DNA of 64,000 nucleotides from an uncultured Burkholderiales bacterium (GCA_902826305.1 CADEEH010000005.1:1-64000), one strand, 5' to 3'. Shown: positions 18,455-28,231, numbered from the stretch's first letter. Made by a program: numbers and translations. Notes: generated by a model not told the origin, from the sequence alone.

Positions 18455-19762
18455 TCAGCGCGGACCCGCATCGTCGAACAACGATGCCTGCGACGGTGAC
18501 GTGCCGGACCGCTTCGAACCCGCCCGCAACTGCAGCGTCCGCGCCGTGCGTCGCCAGGCGAGCGGATCACCCACCGGCACGTGATCGGGCAGCCGCACGA
18601 ACGCCAGCACCTTCCCGGCAGCCGTGCCCAGGCGCCGGATGTCGGCGGCATGTAATGTCCGGACGCGCCGCGCGGCGAGCAGCCGGTCGACCGAACGCAC
18701 GCCGAGACCCGGAACACGTAGCAGCATCTCCTTCGGTGCCCGGTTCAGGTCGACCGGAAAACGCGCGGGATGTGCGAGCGCCCAGGCGAGCTTCGGATCG
18801 ACTTCCAGCGACAACATGCCCCCGTCGGTGACAATTTCCGTCGCCTCGAAACCGTAGAAACGCATCAGCCAGTCCGCCTGGTACAAGCGGTGCTCACGCA
18901 TCAGCGGCACCGCCGCGACCGGCAGGCGCGAGCTCGCATGAGGAATCGGACTGAACGCCGAGTAGTAGACCCGCTTGAGCCGATAGTTCCGATACAGGCC
19001 GACGCTGGTGGCGAGGATCTGGCGATCGTCGGACCCGTCGGCACCGACGATCATCTGTGTGCTCTGCCCGGCGGGTGCGAACCGTTCGGCCGCCGGCGCG
19101 CGGGCCTGCGCCTTCGGCAGCGAGCGGATCTTGCGCGCGGTGCTCCGCTGTTCGGTCGCCTCCTCGAGGGCGACCCGGATGCGGCCCATCGAGCGCCGGA
19201 TCGCCCCGGCATCCTTCTCCGGCGCCAGTGACCTCAACGAATCATCGTTCGGCAACTCGACATTGATGCTCAGCCGGTCCGCGTAGCGTCCCGCGCGCTC
19301 GATCAGCTCGGCGCTTGCATCCGGAATCGTCTTCAAGTGGATGTAGCCGCGAAAGTGGTGCACCTCGCGCAACTGACGGGTGACCTCGATCAGCTGCTCC
19401 ATCGTGTAGTCCGGATCGCGGATGATGCCGGAGCTGAGGAACAGGCCCTCGATCACGTTGCGCCGATAGAAGTCGAGTGTCAGGCCGACCAGTTCCTCGA
19501 CGCGGAAGCGCGCGCGGGGCGCGTCACTCGACACACGGTTCACGCAATAGAGACAGTCGTAGACACACCAGTTGGTCAGCAGCACCTTCAACAGCGAGAT
19601 GCAGCGACCGTCCGGCGCATAGCTGTGGCAGATCCCCATGCCGGTGGTCGAGCCCAGGCCCTTGCCATCGGAGGAATCGCGGCGCACGGTGCCGCTGGAC
19701 GCGCAGGATGCGTCGTATTTGGCCGCGTCGGCCAGGATCACCAGTTTCCGAACGAGTTCCAC
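18455..19762 (-). CDS. Radical SAM DNA modification/repair protein, UdgX-linked
   Basis: A 435-residue member of the radical SAM family linked to UdgX (TIGR03916-type). The N-terminal ILADAAKYDASCASSG and GICHSYAPDGRC blocks are followed by the cluster-binding motif TNWCVYDCLYCVNR. The C-terminal part (GLGVRSVDRLLAARR) is helix-hairpin-helix-like and probably binds DNA. Its reaction is unknown. The start is a GTG at 19762 with no clear Shine-Dalgarno, only 12 bases from a LexA box. First gene of a two-gene operon with the DUF4130/UdgX gene. Confidence 0.9.
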   Translation of the reverse strand: MELVRKLVILADAAKYDASCASSGTVRRDSSDGKGLGSTTGMGICHSYAPDGRCISLLKVLLTNWCVYDCLYCVNRVSSDAPRARFRVEELVGLTLDFYRRNVIEGLFLSSGIIRDPDYTMEQLIEVTRQLREVHHFRGYIHLKTIPDASAELIERAGRYADRLSINVELPNDDSLRSLAPEKDAGAIRRSMGRIRVALEEATEQRSTARKIRSLPKAQARAPAAERFAPAGQSTQMIVGADGSDDRQILATSVGLYRNYRLKRVYYSAFSPIPHASSRLPVAAVPLMREHRLYQADWLMRFYGFEATEIVTDGGMLSLEVDPKLAWALAHPARFPVDLNRAPKEMLLRVPGLGVRSVDRLLAARRVRTLHAADIRRLGTAAGKVLAFVRLPDHVPVGDPLAWRRTARTLQLRAGSKRSGTSPSQASLFDDAGPR

Positions 19763-19774
19763 GACACGATGATA

Positions 19775-19790
19775 CTGTAATTAAATACAG
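19775..19790. promoter_or_regulatory. LexA (SOS) box
   Basis: CTGTAATTAAATACAG is a perfect CTGT-N8-ACAG LexA operator with an A+T core, 12 bases upstream of the radical SAM start. The location would block transcription of the radical SAM/UdgX pair until LexA is cleaved after DNA damage. Confidence 0.8.
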
Positions 19791-19857
19791 CACCATCGAT
19801 GCCCCTGCGCCGGACGTGCCCCTGAGCCCGAGCGGCCGGCCGGCGCGTGCCACGGGC

Positions 19858-20493
19858 CTACATGCAGGGCCCTGCCGGCGTCACCGGCTGACGGACCCAA
19901 CCGTCCTTGTCGCCTTGTTTCTCGACCCGCGAGAAGGTCAGGAAACATTTCTTCTGTGCCCGGTCCACGTTCATGTCGACCCAATACTGCCTGCCCGGCT
20001 CGAACCGCGCTTCGAAACTCGGTGCACACGAGGAGTAGCCCTCGCCGCCGGCCACGAGGACCTGCCACTGACCCGGCCTGATACGCAGTTCGGCGACGTT
20101 GGTGACTTCCTTCGCAGGCGAATCCAGCATCGCCTCGCGCGGCATGTCGCGTCGGGCCGCCTGGTTCTGCTGCTGCACGGTCAACGACGCCGTGAACTGC
20201 GACGGTCCGGTGTAGGCAAGCAGCATCGGCGAAGTGAACGCCTTGCCGCAACGACGGCCCTCGGCCACCGGCGTGAACCGCGGCATCGCGTTCATCACGT
20301 CGCGCGACGATACCCGGACCAGCGCCGCGTCGGACCCGGGGTCGCGTTCGTACGAGGCCGCACAGCCCGCCAGGGCGCCGATGGACAACACACCGGCGGC
20401 GATCAGGCCCGGCAGGCGCGTGGTCGCGGACGATGAACGGCACAGCGCGGTCTGGTGTTCGATCCGATGGCGTCGGATGTCGTGGCTTGTCAT
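19858..20493 (-). CDS. Hypothetical lipoprotein
   Basis: A 211-residue protein starting at 20493. A polar, Arg/His-rich start is followed by a hydrophobic run ending in the lipobox ALAGC, so it should be anchored in the envelope. The mature domain is not recognised; it has conserved-looking strands (LRIRPGQWQVLVAGGEGYSS and EARFEPGRQYWVDMNVD) and four cysteines that could pair. Reading further upstream adds unlikely sequence that shadows the divergent giant gene. About 166 bases separate the two start codons. Confidence 0.65.
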   Translation of the reverse strand: MTSHDIRRHRIEHQTALCRSSSATTRLPGLIAAGVLSIGALAGCAASYERDPGSDAALVRVSSRDVMNAMPRFTPVAEGRRCGKAFTSPMLLAYTGPSQFTASLTVQQQNQAARRDMPREAMLDSPAKEVTNVAELRIRPGQWQVLVAGGEGYSSCAPSFEARFEPGRQYWVDMNVDRAQKKCFLTFSRVEKQGDKDGWVRQPVTPAGPCM

Positions 20494-20659
20494 CGATGCA
20501 GACCTTCGTCGTCCCGTTCCCATGGTGGCATCGTAAGCCCGAGTTCGTCGTGCGACAACCCGCGTGGCCCACGCAGCGTGAGTGAATCGACACTCGAGGT
20601 TCACGCCCCGGGCGGACGGCGTTACACTCGCGAAAGAACAAGGCAAGGGAGGAAAAACG

Positions 20660-23600
20660 ATGCTCCCCGATGGCGGTGGGATTTTCCGGGTCACCCGCAT
20701 CCCGACGACGCGCCCCGTCCAGCAGACGATCCGCATCGCGGAACAATCCGCCAGCGGCGCGGGCACGCCGACGATCCAGCCGCTGTTCAGCGCACCGGTC
20801 TGGTTCACGCCGGTGCAAGTGCCGCCGGCGAAACCGCCGGAACCGCCGGAGCCGCCGCAGCAGCGAACCGACAGACTGGTCACGCAGTTGGCCACGCTGG
20901 AGGACGACTACCAGCAGATGCGCGACGGCAATCGAAACATGCCGGGTGCCGGTCCTTACCCGCAATACGTCATCACCGAGACCTGGACCCAGATCGTCGA
21001 AGTGCGGGGAGAGCTTCGCGATTCGCTGACCGATCAGATCCGTGAATCGGTGCAGAAGGCAGACCCGGGAACGAAGGGCGATCCCTACCAGCCCATCGTC
21101 GACGAATTGCTCGAACGCGAACTGCCCGCATCCGTGCGCCCATCCTACGAGGCCGCGGTCGAGGGCGCCCGACAGGATGCGATGGCCGCTGCGCCGGCAA
21201 ACCGGAGCGAAGCGCGCGCGCAGCGCCAGGCGGCGATCGAACGGCTCGAGACCATCAGCGAGACCAAGGACCATCTGATCATCCAGTACGTGAATGCCGA
21301 CGAGGCCGACCGTCCGGCGATCATGGACCGGCTCGTTGATCTGTCGTTGCTCGAGCAGGCGCAGCTCGACCAGGTCAAGACCGCGTTCGACGCGGAGTAC
21401 GCGTTCATCGACGAGATGAGCCGGCAGGCCGGTTTCAACCTGAGACCGTACGAGCAGAAAGACTTCGAAACCCTGCCGGTGTCACCGTCCGTGCGACAGG
21501 AAGTGTTGGCCGCCGCCGGCGTCGATGACGAACTGGGCGATCTTCTGTTCACGGACGACGGGTCCGATGTCGAGGGACGGTCGATGCTCGCCGATCCTGC
21601 GATTCGTGATGCCCTTCAGTCGGGAGATCCGGAACGGCTCGCCGCTGCCGTCTCGGCCTTTCGTTCCACAGGGAACCCGTCGACCACCACCCCCGATGCC
21701 CAGCGCGACGCAACGTTCGAGACGATCAAGCGCTTGACTCCACTCGGCAGGGACCTTGCGGCACGGATCGACCGGGCCACCGAGTCCGGCGCCGACAAAG
21801 CGACTGTCGCCAGGCTGCAGTTGCAGTTCCTCGCCGTCCGCGACCAGCTCGATGCCGCCTACGAGCAGCAGAGCAAGTCGTACAAGGATCCGCAGGACCT
21901 GGCCACGTTCGACGACATGATCGACTTCCTGAGCTGGCAGCGGGACCAGCTCGCCATCAATCTCGCCAACGCACGGGCAGGCGGGGATGCGTCGGCGATC
22001 GCCGATGCACAGGACGCATGGATCAAGGCCGACGCGGCATTGCAGGACACCCAGGCGGCGCGAACGGTGCTCGAGAAGAAGATCGCATTCGACCTGGCGC
22101 AGGACCGGGCCGCGGCCGACGCGGCGACCCAGGTGGCACCGACCGAGAAGATCTTCGTCGGGCCCGGCCCCTGGCCGAACGCCGACGTGGTCGACGCGAT
22201 GCCGCTGTCGGCGGACCCGGAACACGAGTACACCTATGTCGTCGACGGCGAGCAGACCTCGTGGTGGGACGCGTACGGCGGCTCGAGCGGCGAGTGGTCC
22301 GGCATCGAGATCACCGAAGACATCTCGGGTGGCATGGATCGACGGTTCGTCGATCTGTTCGCGACCAACCGCGCGGGCATCCACGAGCCGGGTGACCTCT
22401 ACAATCCGCTCGCGGGGATCACCAGCGACCCGAGCCGGACTCAGATCGAACAGGTCGAGCAGGGTGACGACCCGAAGTGGACCGTCGAGATCGACTCGTC
22501 ACCCTCGGTCACGTATCGAGGACAGACGATTCCGTTCGAGAACCTCACCGTCTGGCGGGACGGTGACGAATACAAGTTCAGCTACGAGCTGGCGGGCGAG
22601 AAGTTCAAGGGGGAATTCAACGACGCCGACGCGCGTGCCTGGGAGGCGGGGCTCGAATATCGCAAGGCGCTGGAGGACCGCGCCGGCCTGCAGCTGCAGA
22701 TCCAACCGCTGGACCGGGATCAGTTGCATGCAGACGCCGCGCTGTACGACGAGAACGTGTGCGACCTGAACTACGGTGTCTCGTCGCCGGCGCATCACCT
22801 TCTGGATGCCGAAAAGACGCTGATCGACGATCCCACGAACGCCGAGGCGCGCCAGGAGATGTACGCGGCCGCTCAGGCGGTCCGGGTCGCGCGATCGGGC
22901 GTCGCCAACGACGCCAAGGTCTCCGAGGTGGCGGCCGAACAGCCCGAACTCGATGAGCTGGAACGCACGATCGACATCCTGCCCGCGGGGCCGGTGCGCG
23001 ACGCGATGGCCAACGAGCTCGCAACCCGCCGGGACACCCTGTCGACCGAACTCCACGAGACCGCGCTGGACGAGAGCATCCAGCGCGACCGCCTGCTGCG
23101 GATCTTGACACCACCCGATCAGTCCGACGGTTCGGAGTACGAGATGTTCCAGAAGAACGCACTGGAGCTGGCGCGACCGGTGCTGGAGAACTTCTACGTT
23201 CAGCAGCCGGACGCAGCCGTTCCCACGAAGGTCGGCAGCAGGGACGAAGCCCGTCGCTACGTGATGCGCGCGTTCGGCGTCGAGACGACGGACTTCGATT
23301 CGCTCCCGGAGGACGATCGCGAGTTCTTCGGCAAGATCGCCGATCAGATCGCCAAGACCGCTGGTGACGACGGCCATGTGGTGACGTTGCCGGTCATCTA
23401 TCACAGCGACGACGAAGGCATCAAGATGCAGCTCGTCTTCGGCGTGGAGACGGCGGGCGGATCGCGATTCCTGGTCGATCTGGACGGCAGCCGGTTCGAC
23501 AGCGAGAGCGACTATCGACACCACAACCGGACGATGCAGGCCAAGGGCGACGTGATGTCGGTGATGCCGGCCGACGGCTGGCCGGTGTACGACAGCCAGG

Positions 23601-26600
23601 GCCACGTGCAGTTGTCGGTCGGTGACGCGAGAATCGAGAGTGGCTGGGAGACGTTCAAGCGCGTCACCCACGTCGACCTCGTCGTGGCGGTCGTGGCGAC
23701 CGGTGCCGCGATCGTGATCGCCGTCGGGTCGGGCGGACTCGGCGCCCCCGTGTCCGCCGGTCTGCTCGCGACGTCCTGGGGCGTGGTGATCGCATCCTCG
23801 GCCTACGGCGCCTACAACGCGATCGACGGCCTCGCCGACGCACATGCACACGGCCGGTCGCTGAATCCGGCCGACGGCGAGGCACGAGCGAACTGGCTGT
23901 CGCTCGGCGCCAGCCTGCTGCCGATGCCGGCCGTGTTGCGCAGTTCGCGCGCGATGCTCGCGGCGGGACGTGCGGCCGCGCCCGCGGCGGCGGAGGCCGC
24001 CGCGGCGTCGTCGGCCGCGGACGCGGCAGGCACCTCCATCGCCGGCGCGACGGTCCGGACCACCGCCGGCAGCGGCGCCGCGACCCGCATCGTGCATGGT
24101 GCGGAACGGATCGGCAGTTGGGCCGGCAAGGTCGGCTCGGTCGAGGAGGCGTATCAACTGGTCGACGATTGGTCGCAGATGACCACCGGCCAGCGCGAAG
24201 AAGCGTTGATGATGACCGCGATCGATGCGAGCAGCGGGTTCCTGACGTCGCGGGCGCATGACTGGTCGGCGTCGCGCTACGCGCCGGTGTCGGAGGCACC
24301 GCCCGACGCCGCACCCACGTCCGACGTCGACCTCCCTGCGGATGTGACGACGGATGTGACGACGGATTTGACGACGGCGACGACGGATGTGACGACGGAC
24401 CTCGCCGCCGTCGATGTCGCCGGCACCGAGCCGACCGACGTCATCGCCGCTCGCCTGCGGGCCAGTGGTTTCGAGATCGTCGGCGACACCGGGCGCCCCT
24501 CGCCCGACTCGATCGACAGCGCCGACGCTGCGGATCCGGCCGCTCCCGGCACCGTACCGGACGTCTGGACAACAGCACCCGTCGACGATTCACCCGACAC
24601 GGTCGTCTCCCGCCTGCAGTCCAAGGGCCTGTGGATCGCCGGGGTCGGCGGACTCGTGTTGCCGCTGCCCAGCGACATCCACGCCCACCTCGGCAACGAC
24701 TGCGCCGGTCAGTACGATCGCCTGTGGCTCGACAATCCGGAGAACCTCAAGGTGCTGGCCTGGCTGACCAGCCAGAGCCTGAACGATCCGTCGAAAGGGC
24801 CGAAAATCGTGTTCCAGGTGGTGCCGCAGGCGGTGCCACACGGCGAGAGCTACTACCTGGCCCGCAACAAGGCGAACCAGCCGTACCAGGTGCCGGTCGT
24901 CTACCACTTCAAGGAAGGCATCCTCGAGGTCAAGGGGCTGGTCGATCCGGAGACGGGCAAGGTGATCGTGGAGCCGTCCTTCGACAGGCGCCCGGACCTC
25001 CGCGACCGGATGCTCACCGAGGTTCAGAACCGTCGCATGCAGCGCGGCGACAGCAGCGACGTCGTCTACAGCCAGATGCCCGACAGTTATCCGACCGTGG
25101 CCTATGTCGCGCCGGGATTTCCACTGACCTACGAGGGCATGGTCAGCGACCTGCAGGCGATGCGCAACCTGCGTGCCGTGCACCGCGAGGATTCGCGGGC
25201 CGCATCCCGGTTCTATCTCGGGCTGACCGCACCCGACCCGGGTACGCCGATGAGTGCCGCGCAGCTGCGCGAGATGTTGTGGGTGGCCAACCAGATCGAT
25301 CCGAACGGCGACTGGCTGCAGATCTTCGGGCTCGGCGAGACGACACTCGCCAAGGAGGGGGTGACGCATCAGCTGGTCGTCCCGCCGGATCTGTCGAATC
25401 CGGAGTCGATCCACGCGCTGCTGGATCAGACCGACGAGATCGGCGCTGCGGTGGTGATCCACTCGGATTCGGGGCAGGCGCTGCTGCATGCGGCCAGCGG
25501 TGACGCGAAGCGCACCGGCCAGCAACCCGGCACGAACCCGACGCTTATCCTGGACGCGACGTCGGACTACACGAACATCGACCCGCTGTTCGCGATCTTC
25601 AAGCAGCACCCTGACACGCCGATCGTCTGGGCACACGCCGGCGGGCTCGGGCGCACGGTGCGACCGGGCCCGGTACACCTCGACGTGCTGCGCAAGGTGA
25701 TCGACGACGACGATCTCTCGCACGTCCGCATCGACCTGTCGTGGGACGTGGTCAATCGTTATCTGGCCGACACGAAGCTGCGCGACGGATTGGCCGATCT
25801 GGTCAACCAACATCCCGGTCGATTCATCTACGGCAGCGATTCGATCTCGCCGCGCGACCCCGGCGTGTATTACGCATCACTCGACACATTGAGGGACACC
25901 GGCTTCCTCGCCCGGCTGACGCCGGACGCCGCCGAGAAATTCCTGCGCGGGAACTTCGACGAACTGGTGGAGAAATCCGCCGCCGACATCAAGGCGTGGC
26001 GACTCGCCAAACGCGAGGAACTCGAGGCGGAGTTCGGTCGGAATCATTCGCCCGCGGTCCAGGACGCGATGGTCTGGATCCACGACGGGTTCGACGACCC
26101 GGGCGCGGGTGCGTTGCCGCCGCCGGCACCGGATGGGGACGGCAGTCCGACGAGTGATTCGTCGACACCGGTCAGGGACGCGTCGCCTCCGGATGCCACC
26201 GACGGTGATGTCGAGACGGCCGAGGGAGAGCCTCCGTCGCCGGGCCGGCGCGGCCTGCTCACCTGGAAAACGACGGCGACCGCCGCGTTGGGCACCGGCG
26301 TCGGCTACGCGACGAACCCGAAATCCGACCTGAACCTTCCGGTCGAATCGGCGCAGGCGCCGGAGATCACCCACGGGATCGCGTGGACGATTCGCGGTGG
26401 GACCGCGGTGCTGGCGACGGCCTTCCCGAACACGAGAGCCGGTGCGTGGGCGGCGAAATGGAGGAACCACGTCAACGCCGGCACGTATGCCGCCAACTTC
26501 GCGTATCACTTCGTTGGCGCCGGCGAGAATGCGATCGCCGTCGCACAAGGCGATCACAGCCGGGCCTTGCCGCTGGCGATCAATGTGTTCTTCGGAGCCG

Positions 26601-27637
26601 CCGATGCGGCTCTCGGCCTGAAGTCGGCTTGGGATATCCGCAATGCAAAGGCGGTTGCCCAGGGCGAACCCGGAGCCGACACACGGTCGACCCGCAACGC
26701 CGGCATCACCAACGTCCTTGGCCTGGCATCGATCAGCGGCGGGGCCGGTGCACTCGGGGTCTCGCGTGCCATTGAATCGCCTGATTCGTTGCTGGGTTCG
26801 GTGATCATGGGCGCCGACGTCGTCGGCGCCGGGGCGATCGCCGTGGCCGCCGGATACAAGGCCCACGAAGGATGGCGGGCGCTCCGTGCGAACAAGACCC
26901 CGGATGCGCAGACGGCCACCGACGCCGACGCCGCCGAGGCGGCACCGGATGCCGACCCGGCCGGTGCGGCGGAGGTCACCGCACCCGCAGGCAGTGCCCG
27001 GTGGTATCGGGACGAGAAGACCGGCGAGATCCTGTGGAGCACGAAGATCGTGCCGACCTTCGGCCTGGGCGTCCCGCTGGCCTATTACGGGTTGCGGACC
27101 GCGGGGCCGGTGCTGGTCGCCGGCGTCGCGAACGCGATCGAGAACGAAGAGACCGAGGTGGGCTTCGAGACCCGCGCGACCACGGTCGAGTCGCCAGGAT
27201 CCGCGACGACCGGTGAACCGGCACCGTTGCCGTCCACGGGATCACCGACGCTCGAGCCGGGGACCGAGCCCGACTTCCCGCCACCCACCACGTCGGACTC
27301 GGGCGAAACTCCGCCTACCGGCACCGATGACGACACCGGCTCTCCGCCAACACCGGAAACCCCGGCCCGTCCGATCGAAGTGATCGTCGAACCGGGCGAC
27401 AGCCTGTGGCGGATCGCCGCACGCCACGTCGACCAGGTGCTGAGCACCGACGAACGTGCCGCGATCGGCGCGCCGGGGTCGGACCTGGAGACGTGGACCG
27501 CGATGATCCGGCTGATCGAGATCAACCCGCAGCGCAACTACGACGAATCGCTGCTGGATGGCGTGGTGACCGCCGATCAGCGCGATCCGGATCTGCTGCT
27601 GCCCGGATCGCGGGTGCGGGTGACGGCGGAAGGTTGA
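20660..27637 (+). CDS. Giant 2325-residue protein with amidohydrolase-like and LysM domains
   Basis: AGGGAGG seven bases upstream fixes the start. No Sec signal. Order: Pro-rich start (about 50-75); long helical charged region (to about 490); mixed region; Gly/Ala hydrophobic segment (about 1005-1060); acidic Thr/Asp linker with a short repeat (about 1228-1246); metal-dependent hydrolase-like domain (about 1325-1780); a second acidic linker; two weak hydrophobic stretches (about 1880-2080); low-complexity linker; LysM-like domain from about 2240. The hydrolase part shows D1339-I-H-A-H1343, H1601 in VIHSDSG, H1659 in WAHAGG and D1727 in YGSDS, the metal-ligand order of amidohydrolases. The architecture looks like a secreted modular effector or toxin. 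Its stop lies 7 bases from the converging immunity-like array. The substrate is unknown. Confidence 0.8.
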   Translation: MLPDGGGIFRVTRIPTTRPVQQTIRIAEQSASGAGTPTIQPLFSAPVWFTPVQVPPAKPPEPPEPPQQRTDRLVTQLATLEDDYQQMRDGNRNMPGAGPYPQYVITETWTQIVEVRGELRDSLTDQIRESVQKADPGTKGDPYQPIVDELLERELPASVRPSYEAAVEGARQDAMAAAPANRSEARAQRQAAIERLETISETKDHLIIQYVNADEADRPAIMDRLVDLSLLEQAQLDQVKTAFDAEYAFIDEMSRQAGFNLRPYEQKDFETLPVSPSVRQEVLAAAGVDDELGDLLFTDDGSDVEGRSMLADPAIRDALQSGDPERLAAAVSAFRSTGNPSTTTPDAQRDATFETIKRLTPLGRDLAARIDRATESGADKATVARLQLQFLAVRDQLDAAYEQQSKSYKDPQDLATFDDMIDFLSWQRDQLAINLANARAGGDASAIADAQDAWIKADAALQDTQAARTVLEKKIAFDLAQDRAAADAATQVAPTEKIFVGPGPWPNADVVDAMPLSADPEHEYTYVVDGEQTSWWDAYGGSSGEWSGIEITEDISGGMDRRFVDLFATNRAGIHEPGDLYNPLAGITSDPSRTQIEQVEQGDDPKWTVEIDSSPSVTYRGQTIPFENLTVWRDGDEYKFSYELAGEKFKGEFNDADARAWEAGLEYRKALEDRAGLQLQIQPLDRDQLHADAALYDENVCDLNYGVSSPAHHLLDAEKTLIDDPTNAEARQEMYAAAQAVRVARSGVANDAKVSEVAAEQPELDELERTIDILPAGPVRDAMANELATRRDTLSTELHETALDESIQRDRLLRILTPPDQSDGSEYEMFQKNALELARPVLENFYVQQPDAAVPTKVGSRDEARRYVMRAFGVETTDFDSLPEDDREFFGKIADQIAKTAGDDGHVVTLPVIYHSDDEGIKMQLVFGVETAGGSRFLVDLDGSRFDSESDYRHHNRTMQAKGDVMSVMPADGWPVYDSQGHVQLSVGDARIESGWETFKRVTHVDLVVAVVATGAAIVIAVGSGGLGAPVSAGLLATSWGVVIASSAYGAYNAIDGLADAHAHGRSLNPADGEARANWLSLGASLLPMPAVLRSSRAMLAAGRAAAPAAAEAAAASSAADAAGTSIAGATVRTTAGSGAATRIVHGAERIGSWAGKVGSVEEAYQLVDDWSQMTTGQREEALMMTAIDASSGFLTSRAHDWSASRYAPVSEAPPDAAPTSDVDLPADVTTDVTTDLTTATTDVTTDLAAVDVAGTEPTDVIAARLRASGFEIVGDTGRPSPDSIDSADAADPAAPGTVPDVWTTAPVDDSPDTVVSRLQSKGLWIAGVGGLVLPLPSDIHAHLGNDCAGQYDRLWLDNPENLKVLAWLTSQSLNDPSKGPKIVFQVVPQAVPHGESYYLARNKANQPYQVPVVYHFKEGILEVKGLVDPETGKVIVEPSFDRRPDLRDRMLTEVQNRRMQRGDSSDVVYSQMPDSYPTVAYVAPGFPLTYEGMVSDLQAMRNLRAVHREDSRAASRFYLGLTAPDPGTPMSAAQLREMLWVANQIDPNGDWLQIFGLGETTLAKEGVTHQLVVPPDLSNPESIHALLDQTDEIGAAVVIHSDSGQALLHAASGDAKRTGQQPGTNPTLILDATSDYTNIDPLFAIFKQHPDTPIVWAHAGGLGRTVRPGPVHLDVLRKVIDDDDLSHVRIDLSWDVVNRYLADTKLRDGLADLVNQHPGRFIYGSDSISPRDPGVYYASLDTLRDTGFLARLTPDAAEKFLRGNFDELVEKSAADIKAWRLAKREELEAEFGRNHSPAVQDAMVWIHDGFDDPGAGALPPPAPDGDGSPTSDSSTPVRDASPPDATDGDVETAEGEPPSPGRRGLLTWKTTATAALGTGVGYATNPKSDLNLPVESAQAPEITHGIAWTIRGGTAVLATAFPNTRAGAWAAKWRNHVNAGTYAANFAYHFVGAGENAIAVAQGDHSRALPLAINVFFGAADAALGLKSAWDIRNAKAVAQGEPGADTRSTRNAGITNVLGLASISGGAGALGVSRAIESPDSLLGSVIMGADVVGAGAIAVAAGYKAHEGWRALRANKTPDAQTATDADAAEAAPDADPAGAAEVTAPAGSARWYRDEKTGEILWSTKIVPTFGLGVPLAYYGLRTAGPVLVAGVANAIENEETEVGFETRATTVESPGSATTGEPAPLPSTGSPTLEPGTEPDFPPPTTSDSGETPPTGTDDDTGSPPTPETPARPIEVIVEPGDSLWRIAARHVDQVLSTDERAAIGAPGSDLETWTAMIRLIEINPQRNYDESLLDGVVTADQRDPDLLLPGSRVRVTAEG
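24341..24397 (+). repeat. Short tandem repeat in the giant gene
   Basis: Four imperfect copies of the 12-mer GATGTGACGACG, interrupted by GCGACGACG, encode a D-V-T-T-like acidic linker just before the hydrolase-like domain. Such in-frame repeats can expand or contract without breaking the gene. Confidence 0.75.
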
Positions 27638-27644
27638 AAGTTTT

Positions 27645-27947
27645 CTATCGAAGCTTCGCCGGCTTCATGTCCTCGATGCTCCTGATCAGCGCCATGCCGG
27701 TTCGGCGGTCTCCTGCTCGATAGGCCTCGAGAGCCTCGTGCAGCAACTGCTCGATCACGGGGATCTTGTCGACGTCACGCTTCAACTCACCCTTCAGAGC
27801 GGACCATCGCGCCTGAAGCCGAACGAAGTCGTGCTCCAGATCAGTGATTCCTTCTGACGGGTACTTGTCCGGCGCACACATCAGTGTGTAACTGAGGTGA
27901 TCAGTGAAGGCCAGCCACTTGTCGCCGAGGAGGTCTTTCTCTGCCAC
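27645..27947 (-). CDS. 100-residue immunity- or chaperone-like protein, second copy
   Basis: Homologous along its whole length to the gene at 29957-30262. The last 48 residues are almost identical (KGELKRDVDKIPVIEQLL and following), while the first half has diverged. All-helical, charged, no signal peptide. The start is a GTG at 27947 whose GGGAGG lies in a hairpin loop. The other copy directly follows the toxin-like gene, so this one looks like an orphan immunity or chaperone gene at the end of the array. It ends 7 bases from the stop of the converging giant gene. Confidence 0.7.
   Translation of the reverse strand: MAEKDLLGDKWLAFTDHLSYTLMCAPDKYPSEGITDLEHDFVRLQARWSALKGELKRDVDKIPVIEQLLHEALEAYRAGDRRTGMALIRSIEDMKPAKLR
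27646..27791. repeat. 146-bp direct repeat, copy 1
   Basis: Matches 29958-30103 with three mismatches by eye, covering the 3' half of the paralogous 100-residue genes. Homology falls sharply beyond 27791. Recombination between the copies would delete the two immunity-like genes between them (about 2.3 kb). Confidence 0.85.
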
Positions 27948-27978
27948 CTGATCCTCCCGATCAGGGAGTGTCCCTGAT
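27948..27978 (-). promoter_or_regulatory. Tandem hairpins at the ribosome site of the second 100-residue gene
   Basis: Two adjoining inverted repeats: CTGATC / GATCAG (27948-27964), with the GGGAGG ribosome site in and beside its loop and the GTG start immediately after, and ATCAGGGA / TCCCTGAT (27960-27978). They overlap, so they are alternative structures. They could control translation or simply end upstream transcripts. Confidence 0.35.
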
Positions 27979-28116
27979 ACAGAGCGCCTGCAAACTCGAC
28001 GTCACCTCACGTTGCCTTCCGCGAGGATAGGTCGGCCGAAGTGACATGATCGCCGAGGGCCGCGGCACGAGGACGCAGAAGCGTCCATCGTCGGCACCGC
28101 AGTCGTGGGCGTTCAT
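27961..28116 (-). CDS. Possible 51-residue ORF in the gap of the immunity array
   Basis: An ATG at 28116 with GGAGAG eight bases upstream opens a 51-residue frame ending inside the hairpin before the next gene. The peptide (starting MNAHDCGADDGRF) is Arg-rich in its second half and unrecognised. It may be a small gene, a remnant of a lost toxin or immunity gene, or chance. It is the only candidate in the 284-base gap. Confidence 0.2.
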   Translation of the reverse strand: MNAHDCGADDGRFCVLVPRPSAIMSLRPTYPRGRQREVTSSLQALCIRDTP

Positions 28117-28231
28117 CGTCGTTCTCTCCGTTCGGCGACGATACCGAGACCGGACGCTCAGTCTTCGTTCAGCCGCTCGCGCGAGGGTCTCAGCGCGGGT
28201 TCAGGGCGGCGATACGCCGCTTTGAACGCAT

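Noticed and set aside
24341-24397. CRISPR-like array
   Set aside because: Twelve-base in-frame repeats without spacers, coding for a Thr/Asp linker.
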